Origin: Hyphomicrobiales bacterium
GTDB lineage: Bacteria; Pseudomonadota; Alphaproteobacteria; Rhizobiales; Rhizobiaceae
NCBI GenBank assembly: GCA_900466875.1
Contig: UBNQ01000024.1
Span: 1 to 64,000, forward strand
Direction of reading: 5' to 3'
Length of the DNA: 64,000 nt
The notes beneath the pieces are model-generated. The model was given only the letters and a program-made list of their open reading frames with translations, ran no database searches and was not told where the DNA came from. Below, piece after piece: positions 45,015-52,600 of the stretch (position 1 is the first letter of the stretch; the number at the start of each line of letters is the position of its first letter). Both the position numbers and the translations under genes were made by a program.

Positions 45015-48000
45015 TTATCTGACGCGCCATATGGCGAACGGCAGTCCTGCCTGCGGGTCGAGCCGCAAGCGCTGGATCTTTCCTGTCCAGGTGAACCGGT
45101 TGCCGGCGATCAGGTCCTCAAGCTGAAGTGCTCCGTGGTCAGGAAGGTTCCAAGACCAGAGCGGTATTTCGACATCCGCCTCTTGCGCGTTGTGTGGATC
45201 GAGGTTGACGGCGATTAGCAGCACGTTCTCGCGCCCCGCGCTGGCCTTTTCGAAGAACATGATGTTTTCGTTCCAGGCGGTCAGAAGCTGCAGCCCCAGA
45301 TGCGAATGCAACGCCGGGTTCTCGCGACGGATGCGGTTCAGGAGCGCGATCTCTGCCTTGATGTTGCCGGGCCGGTCATGGTCCCAGGCGCGGATCTCGT
45401 ATTTTTCCGAATCCGCATATTCCTTGCGTTTGGCATCGGGACGGCCTTCACAAAGCTCGAACCCGTTATAAACGCCCCAGAGACCTGACAGCGTCGCGGC
45501 AAGTGCTGCCCGGATCAAATAGGCCGGGCGCGGCGCGTTCTGCAGAAAATCCGGGTTGATGTCATGTGTGTTGACGAAAAAATGCGGCCGGAAGAACTCC
45601 TTCGGTTCTTCGGTAGTGATCTCACGCATATACTGCTCAAGTTCCCACTTGGCGTTGCGCCAGGTGAAATAGGTATAGGACTGCGAGAACCCGACCTTGG
45701 CAAGCCGGTACATCACCTTCGGCTTGGTAAAGGCTTCCGACAGAAAGACGACATCCGGGTGACGCGAGCGGATATCGGCAATCATCCATTCCCAGAAGGG
45801 GAACGGCTTGGTGTGTGGGTTGTCGACGCGGAACAGCTTGACGCCATTATCGACCCATTTCTGCACCACATCGCGCAATTCGATCCACAGCGAGGGAACC
45901 GCTTCCTTGGCGTAGAAATCGACGTTGACGATATCCTCGTATTTCTTAGGCGGGTTCTCCGCATAACGGATCGTGCCGTCGGGCCGCCAGTCGAACCAGC
46001 CGGGATGCGATTTCAGCCAGGGATGATCCGGTGACGCCTGAATGGCGAGGTCGAGAGCGATCTCCAGCCCGTGCTCCTCGGCCGCGTCTACAAGCCGCCG
46101 AAAATCCTCAAATGTGCCGAGTTCAGAATGGATCGCATCATGCCCGCCATCCACTGAGCCGATGGCATATGGGCTGCCCGGATCGCTCGGGCCTGGTGTC
46201 AGCGTATTGTTCTTTCCTTTGCGGTTGGTGCTGCCGATCGGATGGATCGGCGGGAAATACAGCACGTCGAACCCCATTTCGCGGATAGCGGGAAGTCGCG
46301 TGATCACGTCGTCGAACGTACCGTGACGGTTCGGATCACCGCTCTGCGAGCGCGGAAATATCTGGTACCAGCTGGCAAAACCTGCAGCCGTGCGCTCGGC
46401 ATCGACGGGGATGACCTGCGAGCGGACACGGTGCGGCCGGCGGTCGGCGTTCGCCATCAACTCGGCTGTTTCAGGCAAAAGCAGGGTTTGGGTCCGCTGC
46501 TTGTCCTGTTCGGCGGTCAGCAGGTCGAACAGTTTCTGCAACTGCAGTTTCAAATCCCCGGAAGCATGATCCAGTGCGTCGAGTACCAGATTGATACCTT
46601 CCTGAATTTCCAGCCTCAGATCGAGGCCAGCTTCATGCTTCTTGGTGAATTCGTAGCGGAATATCTGGAACGGGTTCTTCCAGCCCTCGATGGTAAACTC
46701 GTGCCGGCCCATGCGCTTCAGCGGAAACTCCGCCTGCCAGCGGTCGTTGAGGACGAGTTGCATCGGCACTTCCTGCCAGTCCTCGTCATCGGCGCAACGA
46801 TATAGCAATGCAGCAGAGAGTGGATCATGGCCATCGCCAAAAATATCCGCCTCGACCTTCAGCACCTCGCCGACGACGCGCTTCACAACGAAACGTCCGT
46901 CATCGACGGCGGGTGTGACTTTCTCGATTGCAAGACGTGGCGTGGCTGCGGCCTCTTCGGCCTTGGGTACAGGCACCGCATCGACAATCGGCTCGGAAAC
47001 ATAACCCTCAAAAACGCGGATTTCGCCGGGCTTGAGCTTAAGCTTGGCGTCGAAAACCTCCGTCTCGTCCTCCGGTGCCACAAGCGGCAGGAAGGGAGAG
47101 GCGGCCTCGCGCAGCACGTTGAACGGCGCCGCCGCTGTCTTACGCAGGTCCCGATTCAAGAGCACCACTCGCATCTTTTCCGAGGCGCGGCTGTCTTCCT
47201 CATCCGTCTGGAAAAGACCGACCACCGGCCCCTGGCTGGCGGAAACGAGCTTCAGCGGTCGGCGGCCAAACCCGGCCGCGGTCTTGTTGGTCGCGGCGTT
47301 GATCTCGCGGATTTCGGCAGAAAGATCGTAGGAACTTTGATCCCTTAGGCCACGCAGGCCAGCCCCATCGCCATGAAGCGGGTCGAGTGGGAGAGATACG
47401 CCATATTCGAAGCCCATCGGGATCATCAGGCCGCTGGTGAAGGTTGAGGCAAGCTTCAGAGCTCGCACCGCCTTGCGCTTCAGCACCTCGCAGCCATCCG
47501 TGCCATGCGCGATGCGCTTGCCGAAGGGAGCCTCGGGAAACGCGACCTGGTAACCGAGATCGCGCTGGATCTGGTATTCGTCCATGATCCAGCGCTCTTC
47601 CATATCCCACCACGCGAGCGAGGAAAAACTGCCATCAAAGCCGCTTCCGGTAAGCGCCTTGCGATCCGCAAACGCGCTCCCCGGTGTCCAGGCTACAAAG
47701 GTCATATCCGGTTTGGCCCGGCGGGTGTAGGCGATCAAGTCATGCCACACTTCGGGAGCAACGCGGCCGATTCCGATGCAGCGAAAGCCTGCGATCCCCA
47801 AACCTGCCAATGACACCAGCCGCTCGCGCCAGCCCTCGATATGTCGGGCCTCCGCCAGGAAATCAATATGCCGGGCGCCCACCTGCTGCGGTTTCAGCCG
47901 CGGATCGGCGGCGACAGGAGGGGCGTGCTCAAGGTCAACGGCGACCTGGTCTATCACCAGGTCAAGCATGAACTTCAATTCATGCTCCCGTGCCGCCGAA

Positions 48001-48269
48001 ACCAGCGCAGCGATAGCCTCCGCAGGATCGACGCCAAGGCCGAGCGCCGGGTCCACCCGTCCGAAATTCCGGCTGGTGAATATGCTTGTGCCGTTGCCGC
48101 GTTCATAAAGCGGACCGGAAAGGACGGTGTCGAAACCGAGATCGCGGGCATGAGTGAAAACCTCCTGCCAGGCCTCCAGGCCGTGGAGGGCCAGCGGATG
48201 TGCATAGTAAATCTGCGGCGGCAGGTCGGTGAGGGAGATGCGGGATGCAAACTGAGGGCGCGTGTTCAT
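45015..48269 (-). CDS. glgE: Alpha-1,4-glucan:maltose-1-phosphate maltosyltransferase with extra N-terminal GH13-like domain
   Basis: GlgE extends alpha-1,4-glucan using maltose-1-phosphate. The canonical enzyme lies in the C-terminal 640 residues or so: an N-domain (DUF3416 type), then the GH13 barrel with LFRVDNPHTKP (nucleophile Asp), FLSEAFTKPKV (acid/base Glu) and VNTHDINPDF. At 1084 residues it exceeds typical GlgE (about 670) because of about 430 added N-terminal residues. That part looks like an alpha-amylase barrel, but the usual GFRxD nucleophile motif reads GFRCI (161-165), so it is probably not catalytic. MNTRPQFASR at 48269 was chosen as the start. It heads the operon; the treS start is 14 bases past its stop. 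Confidence 0.93.
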   Translation of the reverse strand: MNTRPQFASRISLTDLPPQIYYAHPLALHGLEAWQEVFTHARDLGFDTVLSGPLYERGNGTSIFTSRNFGRVDPALGLGVDPAEAIAALVSAAREHELKFMLDLVIDQVAVDLEHAPPVAADPRLKPQQVGARHIDFLAEARHIEGWRERLVSLAGLGIAGFRCIGIGRVAPEVWHDLIAYTRRAKPDMTFVAWTPGSAFADRKALTGSGFDGSFSSLAWWDMEERWIMDEYQIQRDLGYQVAFPEAPFGKRIAHGTDGCEVLKRKAVRALKLASTFTSGLMIPMGFEYGVSLPLDPLHGDGAGLRGLRDQSSYDLSAEIREINAATNKTAAGFGRRPLKLVSASQGPVVGLFQTDEEDSRASEKMRVVLLNRDLRKTAAAPFNVLREAASPFLPLVAPEDETEVFDAKLKLKPGEIRVFEGYVSEPIVDAVPVPKAEEAAATPRLAIEKVTPAVDDGRFVVKRVVGEVLKVEADIFGDGHDPLSAALLYRCADDEDWQEVPMQLVLNDRWQAEFPLKRMGRHEFTIEGWKNPFQIFRYEFTKKHEAGLDLRLEIQEGINLVLDALDHASGDLKLQLQKLFDLLTAEQDKQRTQTLLLPETAELMANADRRPHRVRSQVIPVDAERTAAGFASWYQIFPRSQSGDPNRHGTFDDVITRLPAIREMGFDVLYFPPIHPIGSTNRKGKNNTLTPGPSDPGSPYAIGSVDGGHDAIHSELGTFEDFRRLVDAAEEHGLEIALDLAIQASPDHPWLKSHPGWFDWRPDGTIRYAENPPKKYEDIVNVDFYAKEAVPSLWIELRDVVQKWVDNGVKLFRVDNPHTKPFPFWEWMIADIRSRHPDVVFLSEAFTKPKVMYRLAKVGFSQSYTYFTWRNAKWELEQYMREITTEEPKEFFRPHFFVNTHDINPDFLQNAPRPAYLIRAALAATLSGLWGVYNGFELCEGRPDAKRKEYADSEKYEIRAWDHDRPGNIKAEIALLNRIRRENPALHSHLGLQLLTAWNENIMFFEKASAGRENVLLIAVNLDPHNAQEADVEIPLWSWNLPDHGALQLEDLIAGNRFTWTGKIQRLRLDPQAGLPFAIWRVR

Positions 48270-48595
48270 CGGTCTTGCCTGCCTTTGAGGGTTGGGGCAC
48301 TTGATCGGAGCCACGGAATTCCTCGACTAACTGCAATCCGCAGCGGCTGGTTCCGATAAAATTGCACCATTCACGCCTGCATCTACCGATCCGACACCGC
48401 CCTCATCGCCGAAGATATTGAAGCAAAAGGGCATTCATCGCTTGATCCGCGAGAGCTTTACTGCTGGGTTTTGCAGCGGTTCATAGCAAGCGTCCATTCG
48501 TCACGGCAAACCTGCGCTCGTGGGTGATCTTGCTGCTTCGCAAAACAGCTGTAATCCGGCTAGTCTTGAGTGCTGAATTTCGGGAGGAGTACGAT
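48270..48595. other. Intergenic stretch between divergent glgE and an oxidoreductase gene
   Basis: These 326 bases should hold the promoters of the glgE-treS-glgB operon (minus strand) and of the Gfo/Idh/MocA gene (plus strand). No convincing reading frame, strong hairpin or recognised operator was seen. Confidence 0.5.
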
Positions 48596-49594
48596 ATGGC
48601 GAAACTGCGGATGGCAATGATCGGTCTTGGCATGGCGGCGGGCCATCATGCCCGCGCCTTGCTCGATCTTGCCGATCAGGTCGAATGTGTTGCGGCATAC
48701 AGCCCGACAGCGGCGCGCCGCGAGGCCTTTGCCGAACAATACCCGATCCCGGTGGTCGAAAATCTAGACGCGATCTTCGACGATCCGGGGATCGATGCGG
48801 TGCTGATCCTGACACCCCCAAGGAGTCATTTCGAGCTTGCCGAACGCGCGGCAGCGGCGGGAAAACATATCCTTCTCGAAAAGCCGCTGGACATCAGCCT
48901 CGAGCGCGCCGAGGCAATCGTAGATGTGGCTGAAAAAGCCGATGTGAAGTTGGGTGTCGTGCTGCAGAACCGTTTCCGCCCTGCAGCCCTCGCGCTCGAC
49001 CTTCTGGTTCTGACCGGTCGCCTCGGATCGCTGGTCGGAGCATCCGCTTCCATCCGCAACTGGCGCCCACAAAGCTATTATGATGTCGAGGGCAGGGGGA
49101 CGCGGGCGCGCGACGGCGGCGGTGTTCTGCTCACGCAGGCCATCCACACGATCGATCTGCTGTTGAGCTATGCGGGCAACCCGGCGGATATTTCTTCCTT
49201 CGTTCGCACCACGCCCATCCACCGGATGGAGACCGAAGACCTCGTCGCCGCCTCCTTCTCCTTTGAAAAGGGCGCGATCGGCACGCTGAATGCCACGACG
49301 TCAGCCTATCCCGGACTGCCGGACCGGATCGAACTGATCGGCACCGAAGGCACGGCGACCCTCTCCGGCGATACGCTGGAAGCGGCCTTCATGGATGGCT
49401 CTGTGGCAAAGGTGGGAGGAGAACATGCAATCGGAACCGGCGCCAATCCGATGGCCTTCGGTCATGAGATGCACCGCGCACTGATCGGCAATTTTATCGG
49501 TTCGATCGCCGGCCAGGAGACCTTGCGCGTTACCGGCCATGATGCGTTGCAGGCGCACAGGTTCATCGAGAAGATTTTGGCCACCAGCCGCTGA
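48596..49594 (+). CDS. Gfo/Idh/MocA family oxidoreductase
   Basis: This 332-residue NAD(P)-dependent sugar or inositol dehydrogenase-type protein starts AMIGLGMAAGHHARALL (dinucleotide loop) and has the catalytic-region motif HILLEKPLDIS, with the conserved Lys of the EKP signature. GGVLLTQAIHTIDLLL and the C-terminal dimer domain follow. The substrate is unknown; inositols and sugars are typical. GGGAGGAG six bases before ATG 48596 supports the start. It is a single gene converging on brnA. Confidence 0.93.
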   Translation: MAKLRMAMIGLGMAAGHHARALLDLADQVECVAAYSPTAARREAFAEQYPIPVVENLDAIFDDPGIDAVLILTPPRSHFELAERAAAAGKHILLEKPLDISLERAEAIVDVAEKADVKLGVVLQNRFRPAALALDLLVLTGRLGSLVGASASIRNWRPQSYYDVEGRGTRARDGGGVLLTQAIHTIDLLLSYAGNPADISSFVRTTPIHRMETEDLVAASFSFEKGAIGTLNATTSAYPGLPDRIELIGTEGTATLSGDTLEAAFMDGSVAKVGGEHAIGTGANPMAFGHEMHRALIGNFIGSIAGQETLRVTGHDALQAHRFIEKILATSR

Positions 49595-49609
49595 CGGGCT
49601 TACAGCCCG
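49595..49609. terminator. Small hairpin at convergent gene ends
   Basis: CGGGCT-TAC-AGCCCG sits directly after the oxidoreductase stop and covers the brnA stop codon (49600-49602, minus strand). It may end one or both transcripts. It is short and has no T-run. Confidence 0.4.
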
Positions 49610-49917
49610 GCCGCCTTGCGCAATTCTTCGGCCATGCGGGCGCGCCAGTCCTTGCCTGATGCCTTGAACCTGTCGAGCACGTCGGGATCGAGCCTCAGCG
49701 TCACCGCCACCTTCGGCGCCTCGACCTTGGGGCGACCGCGGGCGGCAATCGCCTTTTCCATCTTCTCGGCGATTTCGGGGAAGACCTCGCGGAAGGGGCG
49801 CGCGGTTTTCATTTCCTCCTCGGTCCATGGTGGATTGTCGGAAACTTCGTCCCAATCCTCTTTCGAGTAGCCCCGGCCGGGCTGAAATTCGGTCTGCTTT
49901 TGAGGTTTGATATTCAT
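49600..49917 (-). CDS. brnA: BrnA family antitoxin
   Basis: This 105-residue protein has a disordered, acidic N-terminal half (DEVSDNPPWTEEEM, typical of BrnA) and a C-terminal ribbon-helix-helix domain (VAVTLRLDPDVLDRFKASGKDWRARM, AEELRKA). BrnA binds BrnT and represses the operon. Its ATG overlaps the brnT stop by four bases, so toxin and antitoxin are translated together. In BrnTA systems the toxin gene comes first, as here. Confidence 0.9.
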   Translation of the reverse strand: MNIKPQKQTEFQPGRGYSKEDWDEVSDNPPWTEEEMKTARPFREVFPEIAEKMEKAIAARGRPKVEAPKVAVTLRLDPDVLDRFKASGKDWRARMAEELRKAAGL

Positions 49918-50162
49918 TCGATCAAACTCCTCTCATCCCTTCGCGCGGGGCGCATTGATATGACTGAAAGCGCTTCGGATCCAAGACTGACAAAGATTGC
50001 TGCGATTACTCCGTTTTGCAACCTGCCGATCGCTTTGCGGCGCCCGTTCTTCGCCGGAACGGTCACGGCTGACAGGAAGAAATCAAATGACAAATCCTCG
50101 AAATCGAGACCATGCTTCTCGATATTCGCCACTCGCTTCCATTCATCCCAGATGATCCGCAT
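49914..50162 (-). CDS. brnT: BrnT family toxin
   Basis: This 82-residue protein has the BrnT pattern: IWDEWKRVANIEKHGLDFEDL, AVTVPAKNGRRKAIGRLQNGVIAAIFV and ISMRPARRDERSLIE. BrnT adopts a RelE-like ribonuclease fold and blocks translation by cleaving RNA; that activity is inferred. It is slightly short compared with the usual 90-100 residues but ends in the conserved RPA-R-E region. Two inverted repeats lie upstream and over the start. Confidence 0.9.
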   Translation of the reverse strand: MRIIWDEWKRVANIEKHGLDFEDLSFDFFLSAVTVPAKNGRRKAIGRLQNGVIAAIFVSLGSEALSVISMRPARRDERSLIE

Positions 50163-50164
50163 TA

Positions 50165-50176
50165 TTCGTACACGAA
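50165..50176. promoter_or_regulatory. Inverted repeat at the brnT start
   Basis: TTCGT-AC-ACGAA lies 3-14 bases upstream of the brnT start codon. Its position would let a bound repressor, likely BrnA or the BrnTA complex, block transcription or translation. The role is inferred from position. Confidence 0.35.
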
Positions 50177-50223
50177 AAATCGCCGCCCGACAACGAGCGA
50201 CGATCCAACGAAACGAAAGGTGT

Positions 50224-50241
50224 TACAATCCCAGGATTGTA
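50224..50241. promoter_or_regulatory. Strong inverted repeat upstream of brnTA, candidate operator
   Basis: TACAATCC and GGATTGTA are exact inverted copies separated by CA. The site lies 62 bases upstream of brnT and 5 bases after the ribB stop. BrnA is known to repress its own operon through an inverted repeat, which fits. It could also act as a short terminator for ribB. Confidence 0.5.
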
Positions 50242-50245
50242 GGGA

Positions 50246-51346
50246 TTAGCAGATCACCGTCTCGGCAATCCGGATGCCGAAACCTTCCAGCCCCACATAG
50301 TGGCGCTCGCTGCGGGTCAAAAGCTTGATCGAAGAAACCCCGAGATCTTTCAGTATCTGCGCGCCGAGACCGATCTCCAGCCACTCGCTTTCGCGCGCCT
50401 GTGCTTCTGCATGGGCTTCCTGGTCCTGGCGCATCTTGCGCCCGTGTTCGGTCTGGCCGACACCGACGGAGCCCTCACGCAGATAGATGATGACGCCGCG
50501 GCCTTCTTTCTCGATCATCTTCATGTAGCGCTCGACGGTGCGCTCAGTGCCGAACACGTCCTGCGCCACGTTTTCGAGGTGAAGGCGAACCGGAATGTCG
50601 ACGCCGTCGCGGATGTCGCCGAAGATCACGGCAACATGCTGCATCGGATCCCAGGGCAGCGAATAGGCATGCGCCTTGGCGCGACCGACTGGCGTCGCGA
50701 CATCGAAGGACGACATCAGCTCGATCAGGGTTTCCTTGCGCTGCCGGTAGGCGATCAGGTCCGCAACGGAAACCTGCTTCAGTCCGTGTTCGACGGCAAA
50801 ATCCGTCACCTGCTGGCCGCGCATCACGGTGCCGTTGTCGTTGACGAGTTCGGAAATCACCCCGATCGGTGGCAGGTTTGCGAGCTTGCAGAGATCGGTC
50901 GCGGCTTCCGTATGGCCGGAACGCATCAACACGCCGCCTTCGCGTGAAATCAGCGGAAAGATATGGCCGGGACGCACGAAATCGGCTGCCCCGACATTCG
51001 GGTTGGCAAGATTGCGAACCGTCAACGTCCGGTCATCGGCGGAAATGCCGGTCGTCGTGCCATGCTTGAAATCGACGCTGACGGTAAAGGCCGTCGTGTG
51101 GGCGCTGTCGTTTTCAGCCACCATGGCGTTGAGGTTCAGCCGCTTGGCCTCTTCGCGCGGCATCGGTGCACAGACGATGCCGGATGTGTGGCGCACGATG
51201 AAAGCCATCTTTTCGGGCGTGCAATGCACGGCGGCGACGATCAGGTCGCCCTCGTTCTCGCGGTCGTCGTCATCGGTAACGACGACGATCTCTCCGGCCT
51301 CGAAGGCACGGATGGCTTCAACGACGGACTTCTGATCGTAGACCAT
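50246..51346 (-). CDS. ribB: 3,4-dihydroxy-2-butanone-4-phosphate synthase with degenerate GTP cyclohydrolase II domain
   Basis: The N-terminal domain (about 1-205) makes the four-carbon precursor of riboflavin from ribulose 5-phosphate; DDDDRENEGDL and SGHTEAATDL are its Mg and substrate motifs. The C-terminal 160 residues follow the fold of GTP cyclohydrolase II (VRLHLENVAQDVF, GRGVIIYLREG) but the three zinc-binding cysteines are replaced (SEC becomes LEN, RCDC becomes RTVE). This half should therefore be inactive for ring opening, as described for other rhizobial RibBX-type proteins. It follows aroC by 10 bases on the same strand. Confidence 0.95.
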   Translation of the reverse strand: MVYDQKSVVEAIRAFEAGEIVVVTDDDDRENEGDLIVAAVHCTPEKMAFIVRHTSGIVCAPMPREEAKRLNLNAMVAENDSAHTTAFTVSVDFKHGTTTGISADDRTLTVRNLANPNVGAADFVRPGHIFPLISREGGVLMRSGHTEAATDLCKLANLPPIGVISELVNDNGTVMRGQQVTDFAVEHGLKQVSVADLIAYRQRKETLIELMSSFDVATPVGRAKAHAYSLPWDPMQHVAVIFGDIRDGVDIPVRLHLENVAQDVFGTERTVERYMKMIEKEGRGVIIYLREGSVGVGQTEHGRKMRQDQEAHAEAQARESEWLEIGLGAQILKDLGVSSIKLLTRSERHYVGLEGFGIRIAETVIC

Positions 51347-51356
51347 GGGAAACTTC

Positions 51357-52454
51357 CTATTTCAGGCGGCCGGTCTGGCCGCGATCCCTAAGATAGTGAT
51401 CTGCAATCGCACAGGCGACCATCGCCTCGCCGATCGGCACGGCGCGGATGCCGACGCAGGGGTCATGGCGGCCCTTGGTGCGCACATCGACATTGTTGCC
51501 GTCCGCATCGATCGACTGGCGTTCGGTCAGGATCGAAGAGGTCGGCTTGATCGCAAAGCGCGCGACAATGGCTTCGCCGGTCGAAATACCGCCGAGAATG
51601 CCGCCTGCATGGTTGGACAGGAAGATCGGCTTGCCGTAATTGCCCATCCGCATCTCGTCTGCGTTTTCTTCGCCGGTGAGTTCCGCGGACGCAAAACCTT
51701 CGCCGATCTCGACGCCCTTGACCGCGTTAATCGACATCAGCAACGAGGCGATGTCCTGGTCGAGCTTGCCGTAGATTGGTGCGCCAAGACCGGCCGGAAC
51801 CCCTTCCGCGATCACTTCGACAACGGCACCGATAGACGAGCCGGCCTTGCGGATGCCGTCGAGATACTCTTCCCAGACGGCAACCATCTGCGGATCGGGG
51901 CAGAAGAACGGGTTCTGGTCCACCTGCGCCCAGTCCCAGTTATTGCGATTGATCTTGTGCTTGCCGATCTGCACCAGCGCGCCGCGCACGGTGACGCCCG
52001 GCACGACAAGCCGAGCAATGCCGCCGGCAGCAACACGGGCCGCCGTTTCGCGGGCAGACGAGCGACCGCCGCCGCGATAGTCGCGAATGCCGTATTTGAC
52101 GTCATAGGTATAGTCGGCATGCCCTGGGCGGTAGCGGTGGGCGATCTCGCCGTAATCCTTGGAACGCTGGTCGGTATTTTCGATCAGCATCGAGATCGGC
52201 GTGCCGGTCGAGATCATCGTCTCGCCATCCTCATCGAACATCACGCCGGAAAGAACCTTGACGATATCGTCCTCGCGCCGCTGGGTGACGAAACGTGACT
52301 GGCCGGGCTTGCGCTTGTCCATCCATGCCTGGATATCGGCATGCGTGAAGCGTAGGCCGGGAGGGCATCCGTCCACCACGCAGCCGAGTGCAGGACCATG
52401 GCTTTCGCCCCAGGTCGTAACGCGGAAAAGATGGCCGAACGAGTTATGGGACAT
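51357..52454 (-). CDS. aroC: Chorismate synthase
   Basis: AroC makes chorismate from EPSP in an FMN-dependent elimination, the last step of the shikimate pathway. The 365-residue protein starts [21 protein letters not shown], the first family signature, and has [23 protein letters not shown] and [19 protein letters not shown] motifs. It is the first gene of an aroC-ribB operon; the two genes are only 10 bases apart, so both pathways share one message. Confidence 0.98.
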   Translation of the reverse strand: MSHNSFGHLFRVTTWGESHGPALGCVVDGCPPGLRFTHADIQAWMDKRKPGQSRFVTQRREDDIVKVLSGVMFDEDGETMISTGTPISMLIENTDQRSKDYGEIAHRYRPGHADYTYDVKYGIRDYRGGGRSSARETAARVAAGGIARLVVPGVTVRGALVQIGKHKINRNNWDWAQVDQNPFFCPDPQMVAVWEEYLDGIRKAGSSIGAVVEVIAEGVPAGLGAPIYGKLDQDIASLLMSINAVKGVEIGEGFASAELTGEENADEMRMGNYGKPIFLSNHAGGILGGISTGEAIVARFAIKPTSSILTERQSIDADGNNVDVRTKGRHDPCVGIRAVPIGEAMVACAIADHYLRDRGQTGRLK

Positions 52455-52600
52455 GGATGCTGCCTGGCTGCGAGGGCGCTTGGATCGCCGGTTTTATCGA
52501 GGCTTTCTTAGGCAAAAGCGTACGCGCGGACAAGCCTTTCTTGCACCCGGCCGGTATGCGCAGGGTGAATAGTCGGTCAATGAAAGGCACGCCTGGCGGT

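Noticed and set aside
44023..45126. 367-residue forward frame opposite treS
   Set aside because: Shadow of the TreS coding strand with no recognisable domain.
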